Origin: Mesaphorura yosii | Lineage: Eukaryota > Arthropoda > Collembola > Poduromorpha > Tullbergiidae | Direction: 5' to 3' | Assembly: GCA_009869945.1 (NCBI GenBank) | Contig: WIXG01000071.1 | Span: 186,001 to 250,000 of the forward strand | DNA length: 64,000 nucleotides | Part shown: positions 1 to 15,263 of the stretch, piece by piece | Layout of the letters: every line of letters starts with the position of its first letter | Numbering within the stretch: the stretch's first letter is position 1 | Made by a program: the position numbers and the translations under genes | Notes under the pieces: model-generated | Database searches by the model: none | What the model saw: only the letters and a program-made list of their open reading frames with translations | Told to the model about the DNA's origin: nothing

Positions 1-3000
1 TGTAATTATCATAAACTTATTCTTTATTGATGAAGTCATTATTCCCATTACCACTATCCGACCATACAAATACAAACAACATGCCATTTATAAACGTATG
101 AGAGTCATGTCAAGTCAGTCGGACCACCGCCATCAGCGTCACCATCATGTTGACAGGAGTAAAAATAGTAATTGAAAAGAGATGATAACTTCACATCCTA
201 CATAGCTATTAAACTCCATAACAATTTTTCCATTGCATGCATGATCCGCTCTGCCGAGTTGAGCCGCTGTACTGTGTCAATAATGCGTATGATTTTAATT
301 ATCCGTTCCAGTCCCATAACTATAACTATAAACGCCGGCCGGCGTCCCGGCCCATTTTACCAGGTTTTAATATTAAGCAAAGCACAGTTTAGGCTTATCG
401 TCATCACGTCGCTAATTCGCACTGGCAATTAAAGTCATAACTGCGTGGATAATGCAAATATTACATTGTTTCCAGTAATAAAATCCGTAATAAAATATTT
501 TATATCGCATAAAATGCGCTTGGATGAGTTTTTCTTTACGAGTGTATGAGGACAACCACACTAGGATTCTTATATGCATTTTCGCATTCACTGCGTTGCG
601 CTGGGATAGAAAGCTGCTCGAGTACGAAGGCAAAACAGGGCACATTTATCTTCGTCAACTCGTTCGCTAAAAACTTAATGTGTTTAATTATTGGTTGAGC
701 AGTGTATTAAGTGCGATCAGTGACAAGACGCAAGGCGCAAGAGTTGAATGTAGAAAAGAGAAAACAAGAAATGCTTATTATTTTATTAAAAATGAATTTC
801 AAATCATGTTTACAGAATGTTAATTCGCGAGGCAGTGCCACCGGTCACTGCGCATTGCATAATTACTTGGATTTCTGTGATGGGTGAGGCTTTTAGTGCC
901 TGCCGTTTTCTTTGTCTTCAGTCTTCGTGCTGGTTTGGCGTGGCATCGGCTATTTATGAAGGTTAGTGCACATATTTCATCTTGTGGCTCCACAGGCCGC
1001 CGAGCCGTGCCGTGTTCGCGTACGCGTTCGTAAGTACGCAAGAGACAGAGTCAGGTCTCAAGCGGATTTGATAACCGATCGTAAACTTGTTATTTCTACT
1101 TTTCTACAACAATGTACAATACATTGGTAATACAAGCACTATAATAATTGGCATCATGCGCATGCAAGTAGTAAAATCTTGCTTTACTACGCGCACGGCA
1201 CGGAACATGGGCTTGGGCTGCTTGTGTAAATGGTGAATGTGAGAATTCACAGTACGAGTATGGGCATTAAATATAAAATTTATTATTGCTGGGCGAGTTG
1301 GAACATTGTACGACGGAGCAGAAGCATCAGCATCTTCGACTACAAGCAACCTGCAAACTGCTGCTTTACTACCACACTGTACAATGTGTGAAAATCATAA
1401 AAAATATAATTACATATTCTTACGACGACGGCGACGATCGCGCCGCATCACATCACAATGCTGATGATGATGTTGACGTAGTATGCCTGCCTGGGCGTCA
1501 AGACTAAAACTAAAGACAAGTGGTACGCTTAAGTGTATTGTTTAGTGTCTGATGACTTGACTCTGCCTTTACTGTTTGCTCGAAACGCAACAGCGTATTA
1601 CCAGACGCTTGGAAATCTTGCGTGGATTTGCTGCTGCTGCTTGTTTACTCGACCGCCCGATGATAATGAAACGAAAAATTCAAGATTTGTCGTTGTATCT
1701 TCGTAAGCTTAGATAAACATTTTTTGTGATTCGCATTTCGCAAATTACGATTTAAGCATGCATTGTTTATTACGTTGTTTTCCCGAACTCACTGCCGAGA
1801 TTCAGGATTTTGCATCGTGCTGGCAGTGATTTGCTTTGGAACTCGAGGACTGGTAGCAGAAACAAGGAAAGGAGTGGAAAAGTATACAAATTATAAAGTT
1901 TTAATAGAATTGATGAGATTTTGTATAACACAGCGTAGGTTGCTTCTTTTTTGCAAATGGCAAATTTCTATGCTGCTGCAAATAGTATACCAATTCAGTG
2001 ATGCGACGGAGTTTCGACTACGGGCCGCGACGCGTGAGCAACAAACGAAGGAGCGAACGAACAACAGCAGATTTATATTATTATAAGTTTGACTTTGCTT
2101 TTGCCTTTGCTCTTGGCGTTAAATTACTCATCTTCTACTTTTACGTTACTGAGCTTGTGACTGCGACTACGGACGTTTCTTTTGAAAAACTTTTTTGGTT
2201 AAAAGTATTACCGAGTCTTGAACCTCTCCTGCACTCAACGTCGCGCTGCTTCTTCGCAGTACAGTGTTACACTCACTTTCGTAGTTTGAATCCTGAGTAT
2301 CTGCTTCGCAGAAGATGAAGCTGAAGGAATCTGATTATGCGGATGAACTTTTTGCACGTACACACGTACGTACTTTCGGATCGCTCTTTCGCTCTTGTGT
2401 TATACAACTACTGCGTCCGCGAGCTATGCGCTCGGCACTTTCAAAAGATTTGAGAACTTCGAACCAAATTAACTTCAGCGTTGCTTAAATTTCAATTTAG
2501 ATCGAGTTTCTTTTGTGTTTATCTCAGAATCCTGAATGAAATGCAAACAAGCCAAGCCAATTAGAGTACAGCTAAGAACTGAACTTGAATGACATACCTT
2601 TCCTTCAAAATTTCTTTCTTCGTTCAGTGATTGTGTTCTGAGTTTGTGAGTTAAATATCTGAGCATTATTCCAAGCAATGACAAATGAAGACCAGTGTGT
2701 GTTGTGGTTTCAATTGGCTTGATGCGATGAATTTGCAGATTCAGCGGTCGGGGTGGGGTAGATTGCAGATTGGCTGTCGGAGTTCAATTCGGGGAACTTG
2801 ATACAGATCTTTGCAACCAGTCGAGTCGAAGTCCGAAGAGGCTATTCAAAATGCATGCTAATTTTGCATGAGGTGCTGGCTGAATGGCAAGTCGTGGCAG
2901 AGGAAGAATTGTCGTTGGGAACTGGAAGATATTCCAATTTCAATAGCTCAAAGTCTCGAGTCCTGCTCGCGGTGTGCTGGGATATCGGAGTTTTTCTAGC

Positions 3001-6000
3001 CACGACACAGGGGAATTTGAACGAAATAGAATTTACGGTGCGAAGGAGAAAACAGACTTTATTTTGTCTAAATCAAAGACAAGAAACCAAACAAGACACG
3101 ACAGTTTAATTCAACTTACAAGTTTTTCGCCTTTTGTACAGATTGACGGCAATGGAACGGGGAAACTTGTTTTTTATCTGCTGCCGTGTCGGTCTGGCTG
3201 GGCTGTTTAGATATTTAGAATCAATTCTCACTGGATCTATTTTTCAAGCAGAGAAATGCAGTCGGCGTTATTATTCTATTGTAATTTACGACATCGACAT
3301 GTAGAATAGGCTGCTCTCTCAAAGTTGATTTTTGCCGAGTCTCGTCTCGCCTCTGAAGTATAGGCTAATGTGAGAATCTTCAGAAATCGGTTCTCGGTGG
3401 GACAAAATGGATGACGATGATGATCAGATTGCAGTTTCGGAAAGTAAATTCGACTTTCTTAGAAAAATATCTCCGCCAGCTCCTTTTTCCAACTCGCAAG
3501 ATTTCGTACCGTGACGATGTTTTTATTGTACGAAAAATGAAAAATTCAATTTTCTTCAGAATAATTTGGATTCTTCTTGCTTATGCTGCGCAGACACTTC
3601 TTTAGAAACTTTCGTCGAGTTGTATTGTTGTTTTGTTGACTTTCACTTCAGCAGCCGTGTCTTGGAAGGTGTTATCAAAAAGTTATCATCGAGTGAGAAA
3701 TCGGGAGAAAGCAGCGAAATATTGACAGTTGACTACTGAATAATTCAAAATCAGTTTTCTTTTTCATAAATTCTCCCCGTTTGAGAAATGCAGTTTTTGG
3801 GAATTCGGTAGGTCGATTGTATTGATTCAAGTACAACTTTCACCGTTCTCTCACAATACAAATTTCTTTATCGTTTGAGCGTCAGATTTTTATTTTGTGT
3901 CTTTCGCAGTGATTTTTGTGCAAGATCTTCAGCTCTTCCGTGTTAATTTGGAATTTGTTGGAATCTCAATTTTGAATTTAGAAAATGGCAGTTTGTGATG
4001 CAAAATATTTAACTTTACGAATTATGGAACTGGTGTCTCTATTTTAACTTAATGGATGATTTCTTGATTTTGAGGTACTTTTCAGGTATTCCGGTTTCCT
4101 CTCTCGTCAATTCTTCTCAAACACAACTTTGCTTTCTTTGTGAATTGCAAATGTGGAATTTTGCGGCTCGGGGCTTTCGCAATTTGCATGCACAATTGTT
4201 CACTCACGTACACTCGCTTGAAGCACAGTATTTTAATTCTATTGCATTTAACAGTCTCACAATGACTAAATCGTATTCCCAGAGTTGAAGACCAAGTCCG
4301 AGTAAAGACAAGAAAAAGAATTCAATTAGTTGCAATATCAAGTAAGATTAAGCTGATATGAAGTTTATGTCAGTAATTACTTCTTGCAATCAAAATTCAA
4401 GTTTTTTCACTTTTTTGAGTTTGAGTGCACAAAACAAATTACATTCACCACAGCGCGAGTGTAATTCAGCAAAGTCACTTTTCGATATTGTAAAACTCGT
4501 ACTCAGGCAAATTGTACTTTAGCTTTGTTGAGAATTCACTTTTCTGTTTCCGAAAGTGAGCGAATTCGAATTTCTTGTAGTTCTCGTATACACTTTTTGA
4601 TGTTTAGTGCACTTCGGATTGTTGGGAGTCACAGTTTGTTTAATTGTGTCTTTGTAGAAAACGAGAAATTCTGTATTGAAATTGTTTCACGCAAGTTCTG
4701 AGATTTTTCACATTCTCGGCGTTTTTGTCGGAAATTCACTTCCTAGCGAGTTGCTGGAGTCGGGTCTTTGTGTGCTTTCACTTTTCGCAAATTTCCAGAT
4801 TTGATTAAATAAAAACTCTTGTTTCTTTTGTTTAAAATGAGAAGTGAAAATTCAGATGAAATTGGAAACGAATAATTTTTGATGGTAGACTTTTGTCGAA
4901 ACTCAAAATTTTCTGAAATGATGTAATCTTTATTTTTCGGCAATCCAGGAGAAAATTTTTGTAAAATGTTTCTTCATGGAAAGTAGCAGAATGACTGAGA
5001 GCAGTCGATACTTGCAGTTTGGATTTATATTATTCTCGAAGCTGGGGCACTGCTCGGCAGGCTTTGTCTCTCTCAATTTGGGGTAAAACAAGACAGTCGC
5101 AACAAAAATTTGGAAGTCCGAAAGTACGGCCAAGGGGTAAATATGCGACTAACAGAGACTCATGTTACGTTATAGAAGAGGACCTGCAGTGGTGGTGGTG
5201 TGATTTAATTCTTGTGAAGAAAGTCGGGAGAAAGTTTTGCGACAACCTCCTCTTCTCTCAGTCTCGAAGAACACTGAGTGAGTTTCGAACGGATCTTAGT
5301 CTTTTCTATCTCAGCTCTCGTGCCGGTTTTTTTAAAATTTTTGTTGGGGGATTGTACATATTTGTAGTAGTAGGTTTTTTGGGTTGTAGTTTTATAGTAG
5401 TTTATAGTATTATAAAAGTTGTACAACTCGGCTCGAAAAACTACGGTTGCGTATAAGTATAGTAAACGAGTACGCCAGTCAGCTGCATCAATTGTGGAAG
5501 AGTCCATTTCGCTGGGAAGGGACGGAGCGTACGGGGCTGCGTCGGGAGCCGGTGGCCGAATTCGGCCAAATTTAGATGCAAAATGTGGCCCAATGCAAGG
5601 GGATAAACATGGTGCAATTTTGGTCGAAATTCCGACCTTTTTATGGGTGCAAATTCGATGAAAATGCATTTTAACTGTGTGACCTTGCCACGGCATTCCC
5701 TTCTTCATTCATTAAAGTGTATCGGTCGGTGCTCAGCGTAAAAATGAAAAAGGTAGTATTTATATGGAGAGCAAGAGCAGTCCCGTAGTACGAGTAGTAG
5801 AAAGTGGGAGAGTCGTATGCACTGGCGTAGGCTACTCACTGCAACCCAGCTCGGCTCTAGCCTGATGTGTTGGGCTCTCGTTCACAACCACCCAAGTGGC
5901 TCTGCTTCAGGCCGGAGTCAAATGGGAAGAGCCAAGAAGGGGTTTGAGCCGTTGTCGTCCACGTTCGCAGCCAGCCTTACTTCGCAGCCGCAGTCCGGAG

Positions 6001-8240
6001 CTTACTACTACCATGATCATGTATAAGCAGGGATATTTTATTGTATAGACAGTAGGTGTACGTATAGACGACGACCCGACTGCGAGACTGGCGAGTCAAG
6101 AGTAGGCCGACCCACTTGTGAATGAAAACAATTCGCAGTACAGCAGTGGTGTATTTTGGTCGGAGATCCCCAAGTTTCCTTTTCAGCTCGGCTGTAGCTT
6201 GCTTGCTAGGTTTTGGCCGTAGTAGGTAACTGTAGACGTATACGTGCATTCTGCAATAGGCCTCGTAACATTGCTGAAAGCCTACACGCACTGCATTGCA
6301 ATTTTGCAATGCATGCCAATTCGACCCTGTCTCACGTTACCCTCACGCCTCGCCTTTCCAGCAGCAGTACCAAGCAGAACAGGTAGAAAGTGCAGCACGA
6401 TGCATGTCTCGGTCTTGGTCAATGTCAATGCTAAATACGAACCTTACCCGTTCCGGAGACAGCCGGTGACGCTGTCGCGAGGCTGTGGAGGCGAAAGTTC
6501 AACATTCTAATTTACATCAACAATTTTTACCTGACTTTCACTTTGTACATACAAAAACTCCTTCCCATCCAATTCTTAGTTTAAAAGCGCGGATAAGTAC
6601 ATGTTTTGTTATCTATTAATGACTACGAAAACTAGCCATTACATGATTACAGAATACAGTTCATCGATAAAAAAACGTCTTCATCTAAATGACACTGTTT
6701 CTCAGAATTTCGACTATCTACCTAACAATAACAATCGCGTAATGATGTTGTTCGTTACGCAGAAAAGCGCACAGTTAATTGTGAATAAAATTGTCACATG
6801 CAAATAAAGTCAAAAGTGGGCTGGTTGCACGATTCGTCCATTGTCAATTAGTGAGCTTTTACCACAGAATTCTCAAAGCTACTACAATCAAGGCAAGCGA
6901 TGTTTCTCAAGTCTCATTTCTTGTTATTGTTGTTGTTCATGAGCCAGTCAATCGAAAAACCATAATCAAATACCGACGTTCAACAGGTACAAAGTCCAAT
7001 TTACGAGGAAGGTCATTCCATGCTTCCATCTTCCATCCGTGTTGTTTTTTTCTGAGAAATTATATACCGTGAACTCGTTCGCAGTTCACACGATTGAAAT
7101 CGGCTGCGATATTGACAAAGTCGGCACAATAATTGAGGCATCAGTTCAGACCAGAGCTTCACAGTTTCTTCCCAATTTTGTATGTCGCATTACACTGTCA
7201 AAATACATGAATACGCATATTCGCTTATTTGTGTGTTTTGTGTGCTAGGACTCCCGTTGTGTCATGTTTACCCAGTTTGCGTTATACGGAGAATGAGCCA
7301 TCAAACGATTGCTTTGGGGAAAATGCATTAAAAATATCCTTCTTCTTTCGTGATGAAGCGCAGCGCTGTCGAAAAATGGGCTTAATAAGGTTTTGCGGTT
7401 CGGTTAAAGATTGGCAAACGGGTACGAATGAGCACGAAGTAGAGTTGAATTGAATTTGATAGTCCTACTACTGCCTTAAGCGGGCAACGTCCTTTCGCTG
7501 TCATTGGCTAGAACAATTGGAATTGAGTTGGGCAAGAGCCGGCAATCGGCACAGCATGACAAAAGGTATTTGCATTTCGTATTTGTTTGTTCAGAAACCG
7601 CTGCTCTACGGCACTGACTTGAAGGAGAAGACAACCAACATTAACTTGGGGACGCAATCATCCATGTTATTAATTTAAAGCTGCGGTTTCGTTGTTGATT
7701 CATTTGTCCGGTCATTCGTTCGTATTTTCTGGTACTCTCTTCGCGGTCAGGTTTCTGACTTTTGAACAAACTTTACCATATTTATAAGCAGCGAAGTGCA
7801 AATGCAATTAGCCACGTCTAATCTGCAACTTTGTTTTCGGTGTCCGTGCTTAGTGATATGGCTGTTCCGTTTCTCAATGCACAATTTATGTGTTTACCTA
7901 CCACGCGACACAAGAACCTACAATTATATTCATAAATTGCCGAACCCATAAAATCTAACTAGCATAACGCCTGCGTCTGTCCTTACCAATATTTCAATAC
8001 ACGACACAGTGTAGTAAACTAGAAAAATGCAATTATAAGTCTATTGGATGCTTTTAACAGAACAGAACAGAGTAGAGCTCTATTGTGCCGCGGTAGTTCC
8101 AATATCTAATTGACATGCGATATGAAATGAAATGCGATGCATGTGGTATGTGAATCGCCAAGTGGAAAAGCACTCACTTTGCAATGTGAATGCAAACTTG
8201 TTTCATTTCCTGCCTTGTGACGATTAAATTAAAGAATACA

Positions 8241-8262
8241 TGAACTTGGAACTTGGAACTTG
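8241..8262. repeat. Short tandem repeat, GAACTTG x3
   Basis: Three consecutive near-perfect copies of a 7-bp unit (GAACTTG) are visible. It is an ordinary microsatellite-scale repeat with no neighbouring gene. Confidence 0.8.
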
Positions 8263-10965
8263 GAGCTCGATACTGTATATAGCAAGGCAAGGGTTCACAT
8301 AATGCGTGAGTAAGGCAACGGACTTGAGTTAGTGTGGTAAGTAAATGTTAAATTATAAATACCAATTTTCTCATCCAATACCTTGATTGTACCTTTTTCA
8401 TTTCAAATTGGAAATGCTTTCCAGAAGAAAGTCGGCAAAAGTACTATACTTCTGAAAGATTAATGCGAACAGCAGGTAGACTCGAGTCTGCAAGGAGTGA
8501 AACTTAATTTTCATTCAATTTCAAGGTTCTTCATCGAGTCATAGCCATAATTACACTGTATCCGATCCGAACCTGAGAATTGTGAAAAACGAAATGCCCT
8601 TGCAAGTGGTACCCGACAAAAGTCTGGCAATGGATAGCAAAAGTTTCCACACCGCACGGCACTGCAATTTAGTAGCTAGTCTGCCGAGCTGCCATTTAAA
8701 TTTTATTCGGGGAGCGAAGTGTGCATGTTAAAATGAGTTAGCTGTGGAGGAGCACTGAAAGAAAGACAGGATCCAAGAAAAGCTGGCGTGCCGTGCCTTC
8801 TCAGTATTTTTACCAATGTAAATTCAAAGTCAAGCCCAGGCCGAGGTGGAATATATTACTTACTGTGGCTCCACTTGCATTCTAGTCAAGATTCTCTAGT
8901 TGTGGGATTCTCAGAGAAACCGAGCACCAGCTCGTGCTTCTATTCCCAGCTCCATGTTGGCTGGTTGGTTATATATGAACTGAAGCGTGTAATCGAATTA
9001 CTAATTAATTTATTTTCCTTCTCTAATGTCTTATACGATCAATGTGTCGACTAAGCACTTTTCTCATATTCTCTTTCGCTTGCTTGCTCTCCACTGCCCT
9101 GAAAACAGCACAGCGTTGGGTTTATCTTCTGGGGCTCCGAGAACCAGACCCGAGTTTCCAATCGAGTAATATTTGAAACACATTTTGAATTTAACTTCAA
9201 TACCAATCCATCCGTATTACGCCAAGACACGATGGAATAGGAATAGGGTCTCGATCTTTCTCGTGCTTTTCTCCTGTGTATTGTGGCTACTAGCTCCTAC
9301 ATTGCATGTATATTTAATGCATTACCTAGTCATGACGTGGCACGAGTTGGGCAGCTGTATTGAACTGCACCGGTAATGCAGTTCACAAAGAGAGTGGCCA
9401 TAAGTTAGCAAACACGTCAAGTAATCTATTTTCCGGCCCCTTGGATTTATTCGTCACTCAACATTAAATCTTAAGAAGCGTTACGTGAATAAAACTGCTT
9501 TATGTACTGCATTTTGTTTTAAGCGTCAATTTCGACCTACTCGGTGCAAGTGGCCAGCTAATTCTAACAATAAAAATATCAAATTGCAATCATATTTTGT
9601 ATTGTGCGCGTACACTTGTACAAAAACTGAGCCAAAGACTCGCTTGCTTTAAAGAAAATATTACTTTCAAAAATACACACTGCTCATTCCTGCCCTCCAC
9701 TTTTCGACAACAAACCAGGCAGCGACGTGACGGTTGACAAAGGAAAACCAAAACCAGTTGAGCAAGACTCGAGCTCAATCCCCGTCTGCCTGTCCAAGCA
9801 AAACCTGAACTGTAATAGGAACTTAACGATACTAATAATAATAAAATGACAAAATAACGCAATCTGACATTCTGCTTGTTTGGCTTTGACTTTGGCAAGG
9901 GCAAAGCAATCTCAAATCTGTGAAGAGAAGAGATTGAGATTGGGCTTGGAATTGAAGTGAAATGAATGAGCGTACATAAACAAAAGCCTGCCTGCCTTGA
10001 CTGCCTTGCGTAGCTTCAGCTCGCTCGACCTGGACTTGGACTGGCAACATTGGCCATATTTGGCTGTTAGTTTAGGATGATGGAAAATTCTTATTTTACA
10101 ACGTTACAAGATAAAATGTTATTAGAACATTAACTTTCCTGGCCTTTAATAAATTTCACATTATTCACTCTCTTAATAATAGGCCAAGTACTTTATCTCC
10201 CGCGATATGACATGATTTAAAACTTATTATGCCTGCTGCCCTGACTTGGCCTGCCCGGTCTTAAAATCATCATCCTGGCTCGAGACTCGAGTGGTATTTT
10301 GTTTTGAAGAATGGACGCTTGTGTTTGTGTTGTTAGCTGTGCATTTTCCCATACAAGTCAAGAATTTTTTAAGACTCCCTGGAATAATAGACATTATTTT
10401 AATAGGAAAGAGAAGAATGTGCAACGCTGCGCAGCGCGAGTGAAAGGAAGAAGGTGGAATGAGAACAACAAGTTGCTTTTGTTAATTTACTCTATCCTTA
10501 AGGCTATCAAAAATAATGCCAGGCGAAGCCAAGTCGAGCCAAAGCAAGTGCAGAAGTTGGCTGGCTCTCTATCTCTGTGTGCCTTCCTACCTGCGCTGTC
10601 GTGGCCATGGATGAAGTAACAACAATCGTAATGCATCAAATCTATTTTCTAAATCTTTCCTTTCCTCAACGCACTGCATTGCACTGCCGTACTTAAACGG
10701 GCGCATTACTTGGCTATTTTAATTTGCCTCATCTTGCCCGTGCGGGATCTCAAATCTCTCGAATCGTTATACCCACCAGGTAAATATTTTCTGGTATTGT
10801 TCAGTCGTCACATTGGACACTCATAAAGGAGGAGTACGCACTTAAATCACTCACGCATTTGGCCATCATGATCCGAGTTCAGTCGTACTGCATATCATAG
10901 AAGCCATAGTTGTCGGTTGGACGCAATTTGCAACTGTTTATTACGCTTTGCATTGGTAACGAGAT

Positions 10966-10983
10966 CTCAAGCTCAAGCTCAAG
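10966..10983. repeat. Short tandem repeat, CTCAAG x3
   Basis: Three perfect consecutive copies of CTCAAG lie in the gene-poor region. No function is suggested. Confidence 0.8.
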
Positions 10984-13900
10984 CTGATGATACGGATCTC
11001 ATAGTCGCAGTCGAACCATGCCCGTTAATGAAATAAGAGACGACCGCGTTCGACCGTTCTCGTATATAAATCAGTATCAAACAATATCGCCATTAATTAT
11101 AAATTTAGTACATTTTACATATCAAGTACAAAAAAGAGATTCATTACTCATCACCAAATATGAAACAACAATCACCACCACCACCATCTTGGCCTGGCTC
11201 GCATTAGCACGTACAGAGAACGGCGAGTACGGGTACAAGTATGGCTAGCTGGCTTTTCTTTGCATGAGTAAAGCAAGAGAATAGAATTGGTACGATACAA
11301 TGCAATATATTATAATGATTTGCCATTTTTCTACTTCTCCTGCCTTATAATCATCACTCAACATTACAAACGAGTAAAAAAATTGAAATAAATAGTTTTA
11401 TAATAATGTAATTCAGTTCATATTCTTCTTCCATCATCCTCTGCCTGTGTTCACTGCTCACTTCTCGAAGTAAATGCTACAATGCTTGCCTGCCTGTCAA
11501 TGTGGTTAACATGGCTGAATTGTACTCACTTGCAAGCACAACCACAGTGCTTTCGATTGCGATGGGTAAGCGGGTAACCAACTTCTCTTTGTGTAAGATA
11601 TAAGAAATTGACGTCTTATAATTTATAATGGTTTATGTGGTATGTGACTTGGATAAGATTTTTAATTACAATTACAACACAACGAACACAACCAAAACTT
11701 GTTCTCTTCATGCTGCTAACCCTGCCTGCCTGCCATGATGGTATCCTATTTTTTACACTCTTTACCGTCTCGTCTCTATTATTTGGTTCGACCTAACAAT
11801 ACTGCACTTTAAGGCTCAAGGAGGCCAGGCCAGAAAGACTCGAGCTTAAACAAAATCAGGTTTTTCCCCTTCCAAAACTACAATTTACAATTACTCTTTT
11901 CCAACTTACTCTTCCGTAACACACGTTAACAACGTATATTTAACAACGAACATTCCACCATACCACAACTTGGCCGCACTGCGTTCGAATTCTCCGGTCC
12001 GTGGTTTTGAACTGCTTGCGCTCGTATCTCATACATCAAAGAAAGAAATTGTTGTTACAGATTTGGAAGTGAAATAGTTTCAGAACAGTAGAGAAAAGGA
12101 TGCATCGACAATTGAATGCAAATGCAGATGCCATTAAGGCAGTGATGACTTTGAAATGCTACCGGCGATACACTGTGTGACTTAATCTTAGACAGCTATA
12201 CGTGAAGTGGCTGGCTCATTCTTGTCTTCATACAATTTACCTGATAATTTTATCCTTTGATACCCGTGAAATTATTCACTTTGCAAGCTCGACAATGTTG
12301 CAAAAACGCTCAAATAAATTCAAAATAAGAATTTAGCGATAATCAGCGAACTGGGCATTTTATACTATATGATTACATTGCACAACGCAATGGCAGTGGC
12401 ATAAAGCAGTGCGAAATTACAACTTCATCGGACTCGAACGCTCGAGCCTGGCGACTGACAAAACTCGTAAAACGTAACAGTCACAGCCATAGGACGGTAG
12501 AAGGACACTTTACACTGTTATCTACACCTATCTTATACGATTAGAATGCAGAATTTCTTTCGTACAGCAAAGTAACAGCAACAATAACTATAACAATTAT
12601 TCCTAAAAATGTTGCAGCCTTAAATGGATGAAACTTCACTTGTTTTTCATGCTGCTTTCGGTTGTAAATTGTAATATCTCACTTCCATTTTGTCTTGTAC
12701 GGCACGGACATGGCTACAAATTATAAAGTTAATTCACCTTCATTCGTTATTCATTTGCTGGCTCGGTTGTTTCTCTTCTGTCATGCCATTGTGTTGATGC
12801 TACGCTGCGGACTGTCGTGGTCTCGACTCTGTAAGGCTTGACTACTTAAGATCATTAAGTTTCACTTTAAGAGACAGCATCGCATTTGTCAAGAGTCAAG
12901 TCAGAGCCATACCGCTTGTGAGCCAATGAGACGAGTTCTCGAGATTTTGCAAAGGCGTAAACTTATAATTGATTTTTGTCTTTTGCTTCGGCCTGAAGTT
13001 GAAGTTTGGGATTGAATTATTTCAAAAAGTCGTGAGCAACAAAAGTTACAGATCAGAGTCATGCATCTACAAAAAGGAATTACACTACATGCAAAATCTT
13101 ACAGCCAGCCGTCCCGTGTCATGACATTTGGCTCGGTATGGCTCAAATTATAGCGCACGGAGTTCACACAGGCCAGGCCAACATCCTGAATCCTCGAACC
13201 AGCCAGCAATAAATTATTATCAAATCACAAGATCGCATCAAGTACTTTTGAGCACGGTCAATCAATTCTTATAAACTTCAAAATGAAAATTACTTGATAC
13301 TCGAAAGGTGATTTTTGAATTCGAATTACGAGTCAGGTTATTAAATATGTAAATTATAAATAAACTGTCAAAATAAATAAAAATTAATCCATGCAAACAG
13401 AATTCAGAATTCCTTACACTTTATCAGCTCTCCTGAATGTTGTATGGCCGCTTGTAGTATTTCTGCTGCAATTTTAATAATAATAATCTTTATGATATAT
13501 GACGCTAATCTGTCTATATATGTTAAGAACAAAAAGCATCTTTTTGCAAAGGTGTATCCCAATCGTGATGCACATGCACATACCACGACGAGCAGAGATC
13601 GAATCGTCAAACTCGTTATAATGTTATTAACTTGACTTGGCCGAGTTGCTCTTCAGCTGGCTGCGACTGGCTCGTCTGTCTGCCTGCCTGCCTCGGGATA
13701 AGATTAGCATTTAAAAGTAGAAGTATAAAATATGAAATGAATTGTGAATGTATAACTTTCCTCGAGTCGCGACGCGAGTGCAGTGCACATTTATCTGGAC
13801 TACCACCACTCACTACTATTGCAGCACAGCACAGTCCGGCTTGACTAACTAGTACGAGTGTCTTGACATGTCCATATTATTACAATCATGATCATTAACC

Positions 13901-15263
13901 ATCGCCATTAATGTAGCTGTTGCTTTGCTGCCCGTGCTTATGTCTGCCTCTCTGTGCATGCGTCTTGTTATTCTGGTTACTTGTACGATCCAACTAAATT
14001 TGCAATAAAGCTGCTCGCTCGATTCAGTGACAGAAAATAAATAACAGTGAAAAAAGCCAACATAAATTTTTGGTACTTGCTCAGGGTCAAATAAATAAAT
14101 TCGTTCAGGCATAAAAAGTACAAGCACGGAGCGCGGCACGGGTTGGCGGTGTGCTGGCGTGAAGCACGCTCGAGTACAATTCAGCTAATAAGACGCGAGT
14201 TGCAGATGCAGAGTCATTCAGAGTTCGTTAAGGTGTACAAATATGTGTAATTTGTGAGACTTGTTAAGTTGTAAGACCGAAAATGCAAAGGTTTAAATAA
14301 AATCTGCGAACTCTGAAAGACTGAAATATGGTGTGAAACCAAATTGCCCTTCGCTAAGCATTATTATGGCTGCGCACTAGTCATTATTGTGACATGTGTT
14401 GTTAGTACCAGTCCTTGTTGCGAAGAATGATGATGATGGAGATTGTTACTGAGCTAATCTTAAGTCGTTTAGCATATTTAATGCTGTATGACTAGGCGAA
14501 GGCATAAAGTCAAGTCAGGGAAGGTATGAGTCGTATTAAAATTTTGTGTTCTCTCATCTCTCATCTTCTTACTTTGCTCGTTGCATTGCGCTCTTATAAT
14601 TTTGCCCAAGAAAATTATATTATTATCTGCACGTTGCACGTTGATTTGCTGCTCATAACTCATGCATAATTTACCTTGTCGACTAGGAATCTAATACGGG
14701 GTTAATTTCTTTTGTAAAGACGTGTTCTGTCGTTATACATCATGCACACGCAGCATGAACTCCGTGCCGTATTTTTCTGCGCGAATATATTATGACTTTG
14801 CAGAAAACTTGTCCTATTCCATATTCGTATTTTTTGGTTTCTTCATGATTCAAGTTTTTTCATTTGGATTATTAGTAATAATACTCATCATTTATTATTC
14901 TCGGTGCCTGTGCCTGAATGCCTTGCTCTGCCAGGTTTCTGCTTCACAACTTCTCCTTCTACTTCGTAAGATTTTAGGAGGCCTGCTTAACCTTTGCCTC
15001 GGGAGTAGATGGAAGAAGTAAACAAATTATTTAAAATCTTTCAATATCAGCACAATAAATTCACGTGATTCACGACGCTCACAAACATTTTTAAAGATTT
15101 AAGACAGTCGAAAGCCCTGTGAGTTTGGAATTAGTTGAAAAGAATAAAAACAGAACTGAATCGAAAATAATGATGTAGAAAACAGAATAATTAACATAGA
15201 GGCTATTTATTCGAATAAAAATAAGATCTGCAAAGTTCTGCTTTATCAATTACAAGGTTCACT

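Larger units (their letters stand above)
1..15205. other. Gene-poor stretch, no supported coding sequence
   Basis: No reading frame here resembles a known protein, and none combines a plausible start, splice sites and family similarity. The longest open frames (for example 167 codons at 5205-5708 on the minus strand) look like chance. Short simple repeats are present, such as three copies of a 7-mer near 8241-8262 and three CTCAAG units at 10966-10983. No tRNA, rRNA or transposon was recognised. It could be intergenic DNA, regulatory DNA or a large intron of a gene beyond the window; the sequence does not decide. Confidence 0.6.

Noticed and set aside
5205-5708. 167-codon open frame on the minus strand
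   Set aside because: No domain, no family resemblance, Tyr/Thr/Lys-rich in an AT-rich segment; likely chance.
12425-12450. tRNA B-box-like sequence (GTTCGAGTCC on the minus strand)
   Set aside because: No matching A box, acceptor stem or anticodon arm could be found around it.
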